A DNA stretch of 64,000 bases from Phosphoribacter sp037046615 (GCA_037046615.1 JBAOHD010000008.1:1-64000), one strand, 5' to 3'; positions 26,736-35,735 are shown, numbered from the stretch's first letter. Numbers and translations: made by a program. Notes: generated by a model not told the origin, from the sequence alone.

Positions 26736-27704
26736 TCAGGCCTTCGCTGACCGGTCGGGCAGGCCGATGACGACCGCTGCTCCCATGACGATCGCCGCTC
26801 CGATGCACTCTGCGAGGGTCAGGCGCTCGTGGAGCAGGACCACCCCGAGGAGCACGGCCACGATCGGGATGAAGTAGGTGACCGTCGACGAGACCTGCTG
26901 TCCGACAGCACGGAAGACATCGAACTGCAAGGCATAGGCCAACCCCGTCCCCATGACCCCCAACGCCAGCAGTCCGAGCAGGGCCGGCAGGAGCCCCTCC
27001 CCGTCAGGGCGCATCGACCACGGCGCGGCGAGGTCTGGTCGTTGGGTCAGCCACCACACGCCCAGCACGGTCAGGATTTGGCCTGCGGCCGAGATCAATT
27101 GGGCCGCCGGGAGTGCCAAACCGCCGAGGTCGGCGTCAGCGAGGAAACGCTTGATGTAGGTCCACCCGATGCCATAGCACGCCCCAGCCACCAGGGTCGC
27201 GCCGAACCCGACGAGGTCCGGCCGGCCCGCGGACTCCCACGGCGACATGATGACGACGACGCCGAGGAAGCCGACGAGCACCGCCAAGATCTTGCGCGCG
27301 GGCAGCCGCTCGTGGGGCAGCAGCACAGCGGTGGCGATGACGGTCGCGAGCGGGGTCGCGGCGTTTCCGATGCCGGCAAGAGCCGAACTCACGCGTTCCT
27401 CACCCAGCGGGAACAGCAGGAACGGCAGGGTGCACAAGAACAGCGACGTCACCTGCAGGTGGGCCCAGGTGCGCCACGACCGGGGCAGTCTCACTTTGGC
27501 GGCCCAGGCAAGCGCGCCCGTCGTGAGAGCGCCGAGGACGATCCGGCCGGCACCAACCTGCAGGGGTTGGAAGGCTGCGAGCGCGTACTTGATCAGCAGG
27601 AAGCTCGACCCCCAGATGACGGCGAGGGTGGCGAACTTGACTTGCCACGGCACGCCCCCGGAGGTGGCCCCGGCGACCCCTGCGAGAGGGCTTTCGGTGG
27701 TCAC
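26736..27704 (-). CDS. EamA-family (DMT) transporter
   Basis: A 322-residue drug/metabolite-type carrier with about ten helices in two EamA repeats. The first begins FATLAVIWGSSFLLIKYALA, and the second includes GTGLAYALQFDVFRAVGQQV and TYFIPIVAVLLGVVLLHERL. GTG at 27704 gives a short polar start (MTTESPLAG); no upstream start has a better RBS. Family members export amino acids or metabolites; no substrate can be assigned. Confidence 0.82.
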   Translation of the reverse strand: MTTESPLAGVAGATSGGVPWQVKFATLAVIWGSSFLLIKYALAAFQPLQVGAGRIVLGALTTGALAWAAKVRLPRSWRTWAHLQVTSLFLCTLPFLLFPLGEERVSSALAGIGNAATPLATVIATAVLLPHERLPARKILAVLVGFLGVVVIMSPWESAGRPDLVGFGATLVAGACYGIGWTYIKRFLADADLGGLALPAAQLISAAGQILTVLGVWWLTQRPDLAAPWSMRPDGEGLLPALLGLLALGVMGTGLAYALQFDVFRAVGQQVSSTVTYFIPIVAVLLGVVLLHERLTLAECIGAAIVMGAAVVIGLPDRSAKA

Positions 27705-27711
27705 GCGCCGC

Positions 27712-28359
27712 TCACTGTTTCGTCGCAAGGCGGCGCGAGATCGACGGAGACAGGGGTATGCCGTGCTGCCCCGGCTCGGGTTGGGGGTCGCCGAAGGTCG
27801 TGTGGACGGGGAGGACACCCCGCCACACGGTGGGGTCGGCATCTGGTTCGTCGCCGACCCCACCGGAGCGGACCTTCACGGTCCACTCGGCGGTGTCGAT
27901 CGGCATCCGCAGCACGGTGGTCGCAGCGAGCTCTTTGCGGGTCGAGCGGCGCACTTCGGCGGGTCTCCCTGGCATGACTCGGTCGGACAAGGCCATGAGG
28001 GCGTCGTCGGCGGATGCCCCCCGGAGGACCTCGACCGGCCCGGTGAGGACCGCGGAGCGGTAATTGGCGCTGGAATCGAACAGCGAGCCGGCATACACAA
28101 AGCCGTCGAGGATGGCGACGCAGAAGGTGGCCTCGGCGCCGGCGGCGAGGAGCCGGAGCGTGCCCGCTCCCGTCGATCCGTGGAAGATCACCGCGTCGCC
28201 GTCACGTCCGTAGAGAATCGGGATGCTCTGCACCCGCCCCGGCGCATCAGGCGCACCCGGCACGACGACCGACAGCGTCCCGACCCACGCGCCGTCGAGC
28301 ACGGCATACAGCTGGTCGAGTTCGTGCTGGGCGCGGTCGGGCAGTCGACGGATGGGCAT
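27712..28359 (-). CDS. Pyridoxamine 5'-phosphate oxidase-like flavin/split-barrel protein
   Basis: A 215-residue FMN-binding split-barrel protein. Its N-terminal half shows the typical pattern AWVGTLSVV, IPILYGRDGDAVIFHGSTGA, GAEATFCVAILDGFVYAGSL and SSANYRSAVLTGPVEVL, as in the PPOX-class or F420/FMN-dependent nitroreductase-like proteins of actinobacteria. ATG at 28359 lacks a strong Shine-Dalgarno sequence. The cofactor and reaction are uncertain. Confidence 0.75.
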   Translation of the reverse strand: MPIRRLPDRAQHELDQLYAVLDGAWVGTLSVVVPGAPDAPGRVQSIPILYGRDGDAVIFHGSTGAGTLRLLAAGAEATFCVAILDGFVYAGSLFDSSANYRSAVLTGPVEVLRGASADDALMALSDRVMPGRPAEVRRSTRKELAATTVLRMPIDTAEWTVKVRSGGVGDEPDADPTVWRGVLPVHTTFGDPQPEPGQHGIPLSPSISRRLATKQ

Positions 28360-28403
28360 GGGAGGGATCCTGCCTGGCCGACCCCGCCTGGTGCATCGCC
28401 GTT

Positions 28404-29315
28404 TCACGGATCGCTTGATGTCCGCCGCAGCTGCTCGAGGGTGGCGCGGACGTCGGTGAGTGCGGCATCCGCGTCTTCGCGCGCGATCTCGGCCGCGGCC
28501 AGTGCCTCGGCGACCGTGTCCCGGTGCGTCCTGGCGCGGACGAGTTCCTTCTGGAGGCTCGCGACGCGCGTCTCGGCGAGTTCGGCCTCGGCTGCGAGCA
28601 CTCCGCACCGTGTCGTGGCTGCCGTCGCCGCTGCCATGGCCGCGTGGAGGTCAGCCTCGGCTGCGATCAGCTCTGGGGAAGGCTCCAATGCCGCGTCTGC
28701 CTCGTCGGGAGTATCCCCAGGTGCTGCGGGCTGCCGACCACGCGATGACACGGGGGCCGGTGTGACGGGGGACGGGACAAGCCGAAGGGGTCTCGCGGTG
28801 GCATCGCGAATGTCGACGTCGCCGAAGCCGGCATACTCCAGAGCCCTCGTGAGGCGCCCGGACACGACTGCTGCGGTGGCGGCCGGGCTGGCGAGCGCGG
28901 CGACGAACGTCGCACCGGCGTCGCGTGCGGCCGCAGGGGTCAGACGGGCGCCGGCCTGAGCGACCACGTCGGCGAGGAGGGCGACGAGCTCATCGACGAG
29001 GCTGGTCCGGCTCCGGGCCAGGGTGGTCATGCGGGCGCCGTCGAGCTGCTGTTGGGCCTCGCGAAGCTCGGCGGCCAGATCGGCCAGCCGGTCGAGGTCG
29101 CCCGGCCGGCGTCGCGCAAGGATGTTGACCGCCCAGGCCGCCAGCGTGGGCTTGCGCAAAGCGGCGATCGCCGCCGCAGCCTCACCGTCTCCCGCAGCCT
29201 TGGCGAGGGCTGCAAGGCGGGAGCGAGTGGCGAGGAAGTCACCCGGCGCGAGCCCATAGAGCTCGTCCACCGCCTCATCAAGCCGGGCGGAGGCGGCGGG
29301 ATCCATGGGCGCCAT
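28404..29315 (-). CDS. Hypothetical Ala-rich coiled-coil protein
   Basis: A 303-residue protein I do not recognise as a named family. It is very Ala/Arg/Leu-rich. The first 140 residues look helical (YGLAPGDFLATRSRLAALAK, then KPTLAAWAVNILARRRPGDL, a stretch seen in actinobacterial proteins of unknown function). A Pro-rich hinge lies near 190. The last 90 residues form a likely coiled coil (AELAETRVASLQKELVRART). Candidate starts are ATG 29342, 29315 and 29306; 29315 is a compromise. It is divergent from dapB. Confidence 0.55.
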   Translation of the reverse strand: MAPMDPAASARLDEAVDELYGLAPGDFLATRSRLAALAKAAGDGEAAAAIAALRKPTLAAWAVNILARRRPGDLDRLADLAAELREAQQQLDGARMTTLARSRTSLVDELVALLADVVAQAGARLTPAAARDAGATFVAALASPAATAAVVSGRLTRALEYAGFGDVDIRDATARPLRLVPSPVTPAPVSSRGRQPAAPGDTPDEADAALEPSPELIAAEADLHAAMAAATAATTRCGVLAAEAELAETRVASLQKELVRARTHRDTVAEALAAAEIAREDADAALTDVRATLEQLRRTSSDP

Positions 29316-29340
29316 GGTGCCACGACTACGCTTGCCGGCC

Positions 29341-30108
29341 ATGGACGGACGTCAGCTCGCGGTCGCGGTCATCGGTGCCAAAGGACGGATGGGGTCGACG
29401 GTATGCCGTGCCGTGGAAGCGGCAGCTGACCTGCGGCTCGTGGGGCAGTACGACGTCGGCGACGACCTCGGGGATCTCGGCGGGGCCGATATCGTTGTCG
29501 AGTTCTCCGTCCCTCATGCGTCGCTGGCCAATGTCGCCGCGTGCGTCTCTCGCGGTGTCCACGTCGTCGTCGGCACGACCGGTTGGGACGAGGCGAAGCT
29601 CGCCGACCTCGCCAGCGTCGTCGCGGCGGCTCCACCCTCGCGCAGCGGCGCGGGCGTCGGTGTCCTCATCGCCCCCAACTTCGCGCTCGGAGCCATCCTC
29701 ATGATGAGCTTCGCTCAGCAGGCCGCGCGCTTCTTCGAGTCAGTCGAAGTCGTCGAACTCCACCACCCGGCCAAGGTCGATGCTCCGTCCGGCACGGCCG
29801 CCCGGACCGCGGCGCTCATCGGCGCCGCGCGGGACGCCGCCGGACTCGCAGCCATCCCGGACGCGACAACTGACGATCCCGACGGGGCCCGGGGAGCCCG
29901 GGTGAGCGGCATACCGGTCCATGCCCTCCGAGTGCGGGGCCTCGTCGCGCATCAGGAAGTGATCTTCGGCAATGTGGGGGAGACGCTGACGATCCGGCAC
30001 GACTCGCTCGACCGTGAGTCCTTCATGGCTGGAGTGCTGACCGGAGTGCGCCGCGTCGGCGACCACCCCGGTGTCACCGTCGGCCTCGAGCACTATTTGG
30101 GGCTGTAG
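29341..30108 (+). CDS. dapB: 4-hydroxy-tetrahydrodipicolinate reductase
   Basis: Second step of the diaminopimelate/lysine pathway, reducing the dapA product with NAD(P)H. 255 residues. Nucleotide-binding GAKGRMGS at 12-19, VVEFSVPHA, GTTGWDEAKL, APNFALGAILMM, and the catalytic motif ELHHPAKVDAPSGTA (His-His and Lys) are intact. It is far from dapA (37.5 kb) and dapF (63.8 kb), as usual in actinobacteria. The ATG sits in CCATGG, which also gives an ATG on the opposite strand. Confidence 0.94.
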   Translation: MDGRQLAVAVIGAKGRMGSTVCRAVEAAADLRLVGQYDVGDDLGDLGGADIVVEFSVPHASLANVAACVSRGVHVVVGTTGWDEAKLADLASVVAAAPPSRSGAGVGVLIAPNFALGAILMMSFAQQAARFFESVEVVELHHPAKVDAPSGTAARTAALIGAARDAAGLAAIPDATTDDPDGARGARVSGIPVHALRVRGLVAHQEVIFGNVGETLTIRHDSLDRESFMAGVLTGVRRVGDHPGVTVGLEHYLGL

Positions 30109-30147
30109 TGACAGTGTGGGACACGGGCCTCTCGTGATGACCACCCG

Positions 30148-30462
30148 TCAGGACCAGCCGGCGAGGCGCAACAGCGCGGCGGTGAGGGCACCGATCGCGA
30201 CCACCGCGATGAAGGGTGCCCGCAAGATCAGGGCGATGGCAGCGACGATGACGGCAGCAGTCCGCGCGTCGATCATGATCGACCCGGCCGGCCCGGCGAG
30301 CGTCTGAACGACCACGAGAGACGCGAGGAGAGCCACGGGAAGAAGCGTGGTGACGCGGCGCGTCCGGCGTCCGTTGAGCCAGGCGGCCGGGACGACATGC
30401 CCGGCCAGCTTCGTGAAGAACGCGACGGCGCAGGCCACCAGGACAGCGATCCAGAGGCTCAT
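30148..30462 (-). CDS. azlD: Branched-chain amino acid exporter small subunit AzlD
   Basis: A 104-residue membrane protein with three or four helices, opening MSLWIAVLVACAVAFFTKLA and containing LNGRRTRRVTTLLPVALLAS, the AzlD-family cytoplasmic loop. Its ATG overlaps the azlC stop (ATGA). AzlC and AzlD together export branched-chain amino acids or analogues; substrate choice here is inferred from the family. Confidence 0.85.
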   Translation of the reverse strand: MSLWIAVLVACAVAFFTKLAGHVVPAAWLNGRRTRRVTTLLPVALLASLVVVQTLAGPAGSIMIDARTAAVIVAAIALILRAPFIAVVAIGALTAALLRLAGWS

Positions 30463-31202
30463 GCCGCGCGCTCCTCACGAAGGTCCGGCGAGGGGTCGCT
30501 CGGGCGGCGCTGCGGCCATAAGCCGACGACACCGGCTGCGATCACGGCGGCCACGACGGGGATGCCGGGCGGCGTGAGGGGGATCGCGATGAGGGTGACG
30601 ACGACGGCTGCGACGGCGGTTGCCGCGGCGTCGCGGGACCGTAGCCGAGGCCACAGCAGCGCGAGGAAGGCAGCGGCGGCCGCCCCGTCCAGTCCCCAAC
30701 GTCGGGGATCACCCACGGCATTGCCCACGACGGCGCCGAGGGCAGTGAAGGCGTTCCAGAAGAGGAAGACGGCGATGCCGGTCGTCCCAAACCCTTGTCT
30801 GCGAGCCGAAACAGTCGGCTGCACGACGCCGACTGCGGTCGATTCGTCGATCGTCAGGTGAGCTGCGGCTAGGCGCCGCACGCCTCGGGCGTCGAGGAAG
30901 CGGGCTACCTGCAGTCCATAGAGACCGTTGCGGATGCCGAGCAGGCTCGCCGCCGCGATGGCTGCCAGCCCGGAGCCGCCTGCCCCGATGACGCCGACGA
31001 AAGCGAACTGCGAGCCGCCGGTAAACATCAGTGCCGACAGCGCGACCGTCTGCCATACGTCCAGCCCCGAGGCCACGCTCAGGGCACCGAAGGAGATCCC
31101 GTAGGCCCCGGTCGCAATCCCGACCGACCATGATTGCCGGGAGACCTGACGACGGAGCCGCGCGGCCTCAACGTCGGTGATCGGGTCAGGGTCCTGGTGC
31201 AC
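30459..31202 (-). CDS. azlC: Branched-chain amino acid exporter large subunit AzlC
   Basis: A 247-residue membrane protein. The family signature GAYGISFGALSVASGLDVWQ then ALMFTGGSQFAFVGVIGAGG is clear, with LGIRNGLYGLQVARFL and HLTIDESTAV following. GTG at 31202 is used; an ATG four bases upstream is out of frame. It forms a two-gene operon with azlD. There are 46 bp to the divergent lipoprotein gene. Confidence 0.87.
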   Translation of the reverse strand: MHQDPDPITDVEAARLRRQVSRQSWSVGIATGAYGISFGALSVASGLDVWQTVALSALMFTGGSQFAFVGVIGAGGSGLAAIAAASLLGIRNGLYGLQVARFLDARGVRRLAAAHLTIDESTAVGVVQPTVSARRQGFGTTGIAVFLFWNAFTALGAVVGNAVGDPRRWGLDGAAAAAFLALLWPRLRSRDAAATAVAAVVVTLIAIPLTPPGIPVVAAVIAAGVVGLWPQRRPSDPSPDLREERAA

Positions 31203-31248
31203 GCGGTCATGGTGGCAGATCGTCCCCAGCCCCTGATTGGATGACCAC

Positions 31249-31704
31249 GTGAGCAGTGTCGACGTGGGGTTGGCGGCGCGATCCCCGCGCGGGCAGCTCA
31301 GACGTGAGGGCCCGGCGCGCATGATCGCCGTGGCCGCCCTGCTCGCCACGGGGCTCTGCGGTTGCTCATCCCCCGGGTCGTCGCCTCAGACTGCAGTCGA
31401 GACCTTCCTCAGAGCCCTCGGGGCCAAGGACACCGCGACCGCGTGCAGCGTCGTCGCGTATGCCGGTCAGCCGCTTGCCGGCGATGACGTCACCCTGTGT
31501 CGCTCCGGGTTCGACGCCGTCGTCGCCGAGGGCACTCCGACAGACCTCGACGCCTTGCGCTCGGCGACGGTTGGGGCGGTCTCCGTCTCAGGAGACCGCG
31601 CGACGGTGCGAGCGGAGGACCTGAGCGGCGTGCCCACGGCATACCGGCAGCCGTTGGCGCTCGTGCGGGTCGGCGGCCAGTGGTACGTCGACGTGCCGCA
31701 GTAA
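31249..31704 (+). CDS. Small putative lipoprotein, unknown function
   Basis: About 151 residues from the GTG at 31249. RREGPARMIAVAALLATGLC leads into a lipobox LCGC, followed by a Ser/Pro spacer and a compact domain beginning TAVETFLRALGAKDTATACS and ending LALVRVGGQWYVDVPQ. That layout (helix pair with Cys, then strands ending in a GxWYV motif) resembles NTF2-like/DUF4878 secreted proteins. ATG at 31321 or TTG at 31237 are other possible starts. Surface location is predicted; the role is unknown. Confidence 0.6.
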   Translation: MSSVDVGLAARSPRGQLRREGPARMIAVAALLATGLCGCSSPGSSPQTAVETFLRALGAKDTATACSVVAYAGQPLAGDDVTLCRSGFDAVVAEGTPTDLDALRSATVGAVSVSGDRATVRAEDLSGVPTAYRQPLALVRVGGQWYVDVPQ

Positions 31705-31706
31705 GC

Positions 31707-31779
31707 ACCTGACCGACCCGACACCAACCTGACCGACCCGGCGACCTCGAACACCGACTGGATCCTGGATCCTGGATCA
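31707..31779. repeat. Two small repeats in the azlC/lipoprotein-paaA gap
   Basis: ACCTGACCGACCCG occurs at 31707-31720 and 31727-31740, just after the lipoprotein stop. TGGATCC is then repeated at 31759-31765 and 31766-31772, with a third copy TGGATCA at 31773-31779. No clear terminator stem was seen before paaA. Confidence 0.8.
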
Positions 31780-31907
31780 GGACGTGAATCCGGTCACGTC
31801 GGACGAGCCGATGTGCCCTCCCCGAGCGCGTGGAGAGCACAAACCCCTAAGAAACTCAACTGCCTTCAGCCATGGAGGTTGTCCGACCAGACGCCCATAC
31901 TGACCAT

Positions 31908-32984
31908 ATGTACGGAAATGACTTCGGAGACTTTGACGACCCAGGGGCGGGTCCCCTCAACGCGGCTGACAGTGGCGAGGTCGAGGCGGCGGCGGCACAC
32001 GCCGACCGTCGCGCCGAGCTCGACCTCACCGACTTCGACGCGATCATCGCTGCCGACCAACGGATCGAGCCGCGCGATGCCATGCCGGAGGAGTACCGTC
32101 AGACCCTCATCCGGCAGATCGCCCAGCACGCCCACTCGGAGATCATCGGCATGCAGCCGGAGGGCAACTGGCTGACCCGCGCTCCCTCCTTGCGGCGCAA
32201 GGCGATCCTCATCGCCAAGGTCCAGGACGAGGCCGGGCACGGGCTTTACCTCTACTCGGCGGCAGAGACGCTCGGGATCACCCGCGAGGAGTTGCTCGAC
32301 CGCTTGCACAACGGCAAGCAGAAGTACTCCTCGATCTTCAACTACCCGACCCTGACGTGGGCCGATATCGGTGCCATCGGCTGGCTGGTCGACGGCGCGG
32401 CGATCATGAACCAGGTGCCGCTCTGCCGCTGCTCCTACGGCCCCTACGCCCGCGCGATGATCCGCACCTGCAAGGAGGAGTCCTTCCACCAACGGCAGGG
32501 CTTCGAGGCGCTCTGGGACTTGATGCGAGGCACCGAGGCCCAGCAGGCCATGGCGCAGGACGCCATCAACCGCTGGTGGTGGCCGGCGTTGGCCATGTTC
32601 GGCCCGCGCGACACCGGTGAGCACGCGGTCAAGGGCGGCCACACCGCTCAGTCGATGGCATGGGGCATCAAGCGCTTCTCCAACGACGAGCTGCGCCAGC
32701 GCTTCGTCGACATGACCGTGCCCCAAGCTGAGCGTCTTGGCCTCACGCTGCCCGACCCCGACTTGGTCTGGAACGAGGAGCGGGGCCACTACGACTTCGG
32801 CGAGATCGACTGGGACGAGTTCTGGCGCGTCCTCAAAGGTGACGGGGCATGCAACGCCCAGCGCATGGAGCGTCGAGTCACCTCCCACAAGCAGGGCGCC
32901 TGGGTGCGCGACGCTGCGGCAGCGTATGCCGCCAAGTCGGCAGCTCGGAAGGCCGCCGCACGCAGTGAAGGAAGCGCAGCATGA
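31908..32984 (+). CDS. paaA: 1,2-phenylacetyl-CoA epoxidase subunit PaaA
   Basis: Catalytic subunit of the multicomponent oxygenase that epoxidises phenylacetyl-CoA. The diiron ligands lie in characteristic PaaA stretches: HAHSEIIGMQPEGNW, AKVQDEAGHGLYLYSAAETL and RTCKEESFHQRQGFEALWDL. About 358 residues from ATG 31908, or 370 from ATG 31872. Neither start has a Shine-Dalgarno sequence; CATACT at 31896-31901 is spaced so that transcription could begin at the 31908 ATG, suggesting a leaderless message. It is first of five genes, each overlapping the next by a few bases. Confidence 0.93.
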   Translation: MYGNDFGDFDDPGAGPLNAADSGEVEAAAAHADRRAELDLTDFDAIIAADQRIEPRDAMPEEYRQTLIRQIAQHAHSEIIGMQPEGNWLTRAPSLRRKAILIAKVQDEAGHGLYLYSAAETLGITREELLDRLHNGKQKYSSIFNYPTLTWADIGAIGWLVDGAAIMNQVPLCRCSYGPYARAMIRTCKEESFHQRQGFEALWDLMRGTEAQQAMAQDAINRWWWPALAMFGPRDTGEHAVKGGHTAQSMAWGIKRFSNDELRQRFVDMTVPQAERLGLTLPDPDLVWNEERGHYDFGEIDWDEFWRVLKGDGACNAQRMERRVTSHKQGAWVRDAAAAYAAKSAARKAAARSEGSAA

Positions 32985-33268
32985 CCGAGGCAACCCAGCC
33001 GCTGTTCGAAGTCTTCGTCCGGGCCAAGCGAGGTCTGTCGCACGTCCATGTCGGCTCGGTCCATGCGCCGGACGCGACGATGGCCGTCCGCAACGCGCGT
33101 GACCTCTACACCCGCCGCCAGGAGGGTGTGTCGATCTGGGTCGTGGAGGCTGGCGACATCACCGCGAGCAGCCCGGACGAGAAGGACTCCTTCTTCGACC
33201 CGGCCGGTGACAAGGTCTACCGGCACCCGACGTTCTACACGGTGCCCGAGGACGTCGAATACCTATGA
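32981..33268 (+). CDS. paaB: 1,2-phenylacetyl-CoA epoxidase subunit PaaB
   Basis: A 95-residue structural subunit required for the epoxidase. Sequence is typical from LFEVFVRAKRGLSHVHVGSV to HPTFYTVPEDVEYL, with RNARDLYTRRQEGVSIWVVE in between. ATG overlaps the paaA stop (ATGA) and its own stop overlaps the paaC start. Confidence 0.95.
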   Translation: MTEATQPLFEVFVRAKRGLSHVHVGSVHAPDATMAVRNARDLYTRRQEGVSIWVVEAGDITASSPDEKDSFFDPAGDKVYRHPTFYTVPEDVEYL

Positions 33269-34086
33269 GCAGCGACACCGACACGAGTGCGAGCACAGCA
33301 GCATCTGGTGGCTCGACCGCCGCGGCCGCAGCAGGCGCCGAGCACACGGCATACCTGCTGGGCCTCGGTGACGACGCGCTCATCTACAGCCACCGGCTGG
33401 CCGAGTGGCTGACCTGGGCGCCCATGCTCGAGGAAGACATGGCTCTGGCCAACATCTCCCTCGACCTCATCGGTCAGGCCAGGTCGATCTACACCTACGT
33501 GGGATCGATCGACGGCACCAACCGGAGCGAAGACGACCTCGCCTATTGGCGCGACGAGCGCGAGTTCCACAATGTCCACCTCGTCGAGCAGCGCCGCGGC
33601 GACTTCGGGCAGGAAATGGCCCGGATGCTGTGGTTCGCGGCCTACCACCGAGCCCTCTACGCCGCACTGTCCGGCTCCGCCGACGCCCAGCTCCGGGCGA
33701 TCGCGGTCAAGGCGCTCAAGGAAGTCCGCTACCACTTCGACCACGCCGCCCAGTGGGTGGTGCGTCTCGGTGACGGCACCGACGAGTCGAAGGCTCGCAT
33801 GCAGGAGGCGCTCGCGTGGGTGACTCCGTATGTCGCCGAGTTGTTCAGCGACGATGCCGCCTCCGTGGCCGCCGCCGACGCTGGCGTCGGAGTCCTGCCG
33901 TCCTCGCTGCAGCCGCAAGCAGCCTCGGCCGTCGCCGACGTGCTGCGTGAGGCGACGCTTGAGACGCCATCCGACTCCCGCTGGCACGCCCGAGGTGGGC
34001 GCGAGGGGGTGCACTCCGAGCCGATGGGTTATCTCTTGGCGGAGATGCAGCACCTGCCGCGTTCCCACCCAGGCGCGACGTGGTGA
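33265..34086 (+). CDS. paaC: 1,2-phenylacetyl-CoA epoxidase subunit PaaC
   Basis: Ferritin-like partner of PaaA, 273 residues. LGDDALIYSHRLAEWLTWAP, MALANISLDLIGQARSIYTY, RVKE-type LKEVRYHFDHAAQWVVRLGD and FHNVHLVEQRRGDFGQEMAR are conserved. The first 27 residues are an Ala/Ser/Thr-rich extension not needed for the fold. It overlaps paaD by a few bases. Confidence 0.93.
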   Translation: MSSDTDTSASTAASGGSTAAAAAGAEHTAYLLGLGDDALIYSHRLAEWLTWAPMLEEDMALANISLDLIGQARSIYTYVGSIDGTNRSEDDLAYWRDEREFHNVHLVEQRRGDFGQEMARMLWFAAYHRALYAALSGSADAQLRAIAVKALKEVRYHFDHAAQWVVRLGDGTDESKARMQEALAWVTPYVAELFSDDAASVAAADAGVGVLPSSLQPQAASAVADVLREATLETPSDSRWHARGGREGVHSEPMGYLLAEMQHLPRSHPGATW

Positions 34087-34607
34087 CGGCCACGATCGTG
34101 AGTGCCGACGTGCTCTCCGCGGTCCGGGCCATCCCGGACCCGGAGATCCCGGTGGTGACCATCGAGAGCCTCGGCATCCTGCGATCGTTGTCGGTCGATG
34201 AGGCCGCCGGCGAGGTCCACGCGGTGATCACTCCGACCTATTCGGGCTGTCCTGCCATGCGCGCCATCGAGGACGCTATAGCTCGGGTATGCCGCGGGCA
34301 CGGTCTGCGCGCCGTCGTCACCACCCAGCTGTCACCCGCCTGGACGACTGACTGGATCGACGACGACGCCCGAGAAGCGTTGCGCCGGTTCGGTATTGCC
34401 CCGCCTGGTCGCTCTGGGTCGGGCCCGGTGCCGGTGACGCTCATGGCTCGCGGGGGTGGCGACGATGCCCGGCATACCGTCGCCTGTCCTCGCTGCGGCA
34501 GCGAGCGCACCTCGGTGCTGTCGCACTTCGGTTCCACTGCATGCAAAGCCCTCCGCCGCTGCGACGACTGCGGCGACCCCTTCGACGAGTTCAAGGCGCT
34601 GTCATGA
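34083..34607 (+). CDS. paaD: 1,2-phenylacetyl-CoA epoxidase subunit PaaD
   Basis: A MIP18/DUF59-type protein thought to help assemble the epoxidase or its Fe-S reductase, about 174 residues. The DUF59 core has VRAIPDPEIPVVTIESLGIL and TPTYSGCPAMRAIEDAI. A C-terminal zinc-ribbon-like part has CPRCGSERT and RRCDDCGDPFDEFKAL, as in other PaaD proteins. Tandem GTG codons at 34080/34083 are possible starts; the second shares GTGA with the paaC stop. Confidence 0.9.
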   Translation: MTATIVSADVLSAVRAIPDPEIPVVTIESLGILRSLSVDEAAGEVHAVITPTYSGCPAMRAIEDAIARVCRGHGLRAVVTTQLSPAWTTDWIDDDAREALRRFGIAPPGRSGSGPVPVTLMARGGGDDARHTVACPRCGSERTSVLSHFGSTACKALRRCDDCGDPFDEFKALS

Positions 34608-35719
34608 CCGGTTTGCTCACCGCCCCCGCCACCCGCAGGGCGACCTTCCACTCGCTGACCGTCTCGGAGGTCGAACGCCTCACCGACGAGTCGGTGGCGA
34701 TCACCTTCGAGGTCCCGGCCGACCTGACCGAGTCTTACGACTTCGCGCCCGGGCAGCACCTCACGCTCAAGGCCACACGTGACGGTGCCGAAGTCCGCAA
34801 CTCCTACTCCATCTGTCAGTCCAAACGCAGCAGACCAGCTGGCACCCTGCGGGTGGCGGTCGCGAAGGTGCCCGGGGGCCGGATGTCACCGTGGCTGGTG
34901 GACGAGGTCAAGGCTGGTGACGTCCTTGAGGTCATGACCCCGATGGGGACGTTCACCTGCCCGGTGAAGCCCGACGAGGCCCGTCATCACCTGGCCATCG
35001 CCGCCGGGTCGGGCATCACGCCGATCTTGTCGCTCGTGACGACCGCGCTCGAGGAGGAGCCGCGCTCCCGCGTCACTCTCATGTTCGGCAACCGCCGGAC
35101 TGCGACGGTGATGTTCCTCGAGGAGCTTGAGGATCTCAAGGACCGCTACGGCGCCCGGTTGCACCTCATGCATGTGCTGTCGCGCGAGGCGCCGGACGTT
35201 GAGCTCTTCGCCGGTCGTCTCGACCGAGAGCGGCTGACCCGGATTTTCGATGCCCTCGTGCCGATCGACGGGGTTGACGAGGTCTACCTCTGTGGGCCGT
35301 TCGGGATGGTTCAGGACGCTCAAGCCGTGCTCGCAGAGCGAGGGATGGATGCGGCTCACGTCCATCACGAGATCTTCCATGTCGACGACGACGGTGCCCC
35401 CAAGCACACCCCCGTGATCGTCGACGAGTCGGCGCCGCCGGAGGCAGTCGTCACCGTCAACCTCGACGGGCGCACGACGGTCATCCCCATGCCGACCAAG
35501 CAAGAGACGATCCTCGACGCGACGCTCCGGGCACGGCCGGACGCGCCTTACTCGTGCACCGGTGGCGTGTGTGGCACGTGTCGTGCGCGAGTCGTCACGG
35601 GCGAGGTGACGATGATCCGCAACTATGCGCTAGAGCCTGAAGAGGTCGCGGCGGGCATCGTGTTGGCCTGCCAAGCACTTCCGGTCACCGACACGGTCGA
35701 GCTCGACTACGACGCGTAG
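34604..35719 (+). CDS. paaE: 1,2-phenylacetyl-CoA epoxidase reductase PaaE
   Basis: NADPH-dependent electron-transfer subunit, 371 residues. An FAD domain (RNSYSICQ, close to RxYS), an NADP domain (AAGSGITPILSLVTTAL and CGPFGMVQDAQAVL) and a C-terminal plant-type [2Fe-2S] ferredoxin domain with the cluster Cys in YSCTGGVCGTCRARV and a fourth Cys in VLACQALP. ATG overlaps the paaD stop. It is the last gene of the operon and is followed by a perfect 15-bp hairpin. No paaK, paaG/Z or paaF genes are in the window. Confidence 0.94.
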   Translation: MTGLLTAPATRRATFHSLTVSEVERLTDESVAITFEVPADLTESYDFAPGQHLTLKATRDGAEVRNSYSICQSKRSRPAGTLRVAVAKVPGGRMSPWLVDEVKAGDVLEVMTPMGTFTCPVKPDEARHHLAIAAGSGITPILSLVTTALEEEPRSRVTLMFGNRRTATVMFLEELEDLKDRYGARLHLMHVLSREAPDVELFAGRLDRERLTRIFDALVPIDGVDEVYLCGPFGMVQDAQAVLAERGMDAAHVHHEIFHVDDDGAPKHTPVIVDESAPPEAVVTVNLDGRTTVIPMPTKQETILDATLRARPDAPYSCTGGVCGTCRARVVTGEVTMIRNYALEPEEVAAGIVLACQALPVTDTVELDYDA

Positions 35720-35735
35720 ACCCTGGGTGGGATGA

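Noticed and set aside
31872..31907. Start of paaA at ATG 31872
   Set aside because: It has no Shine-Dalgarno and the extra 12 residues cover a promoter-like CATACT; kept only as an alternative.
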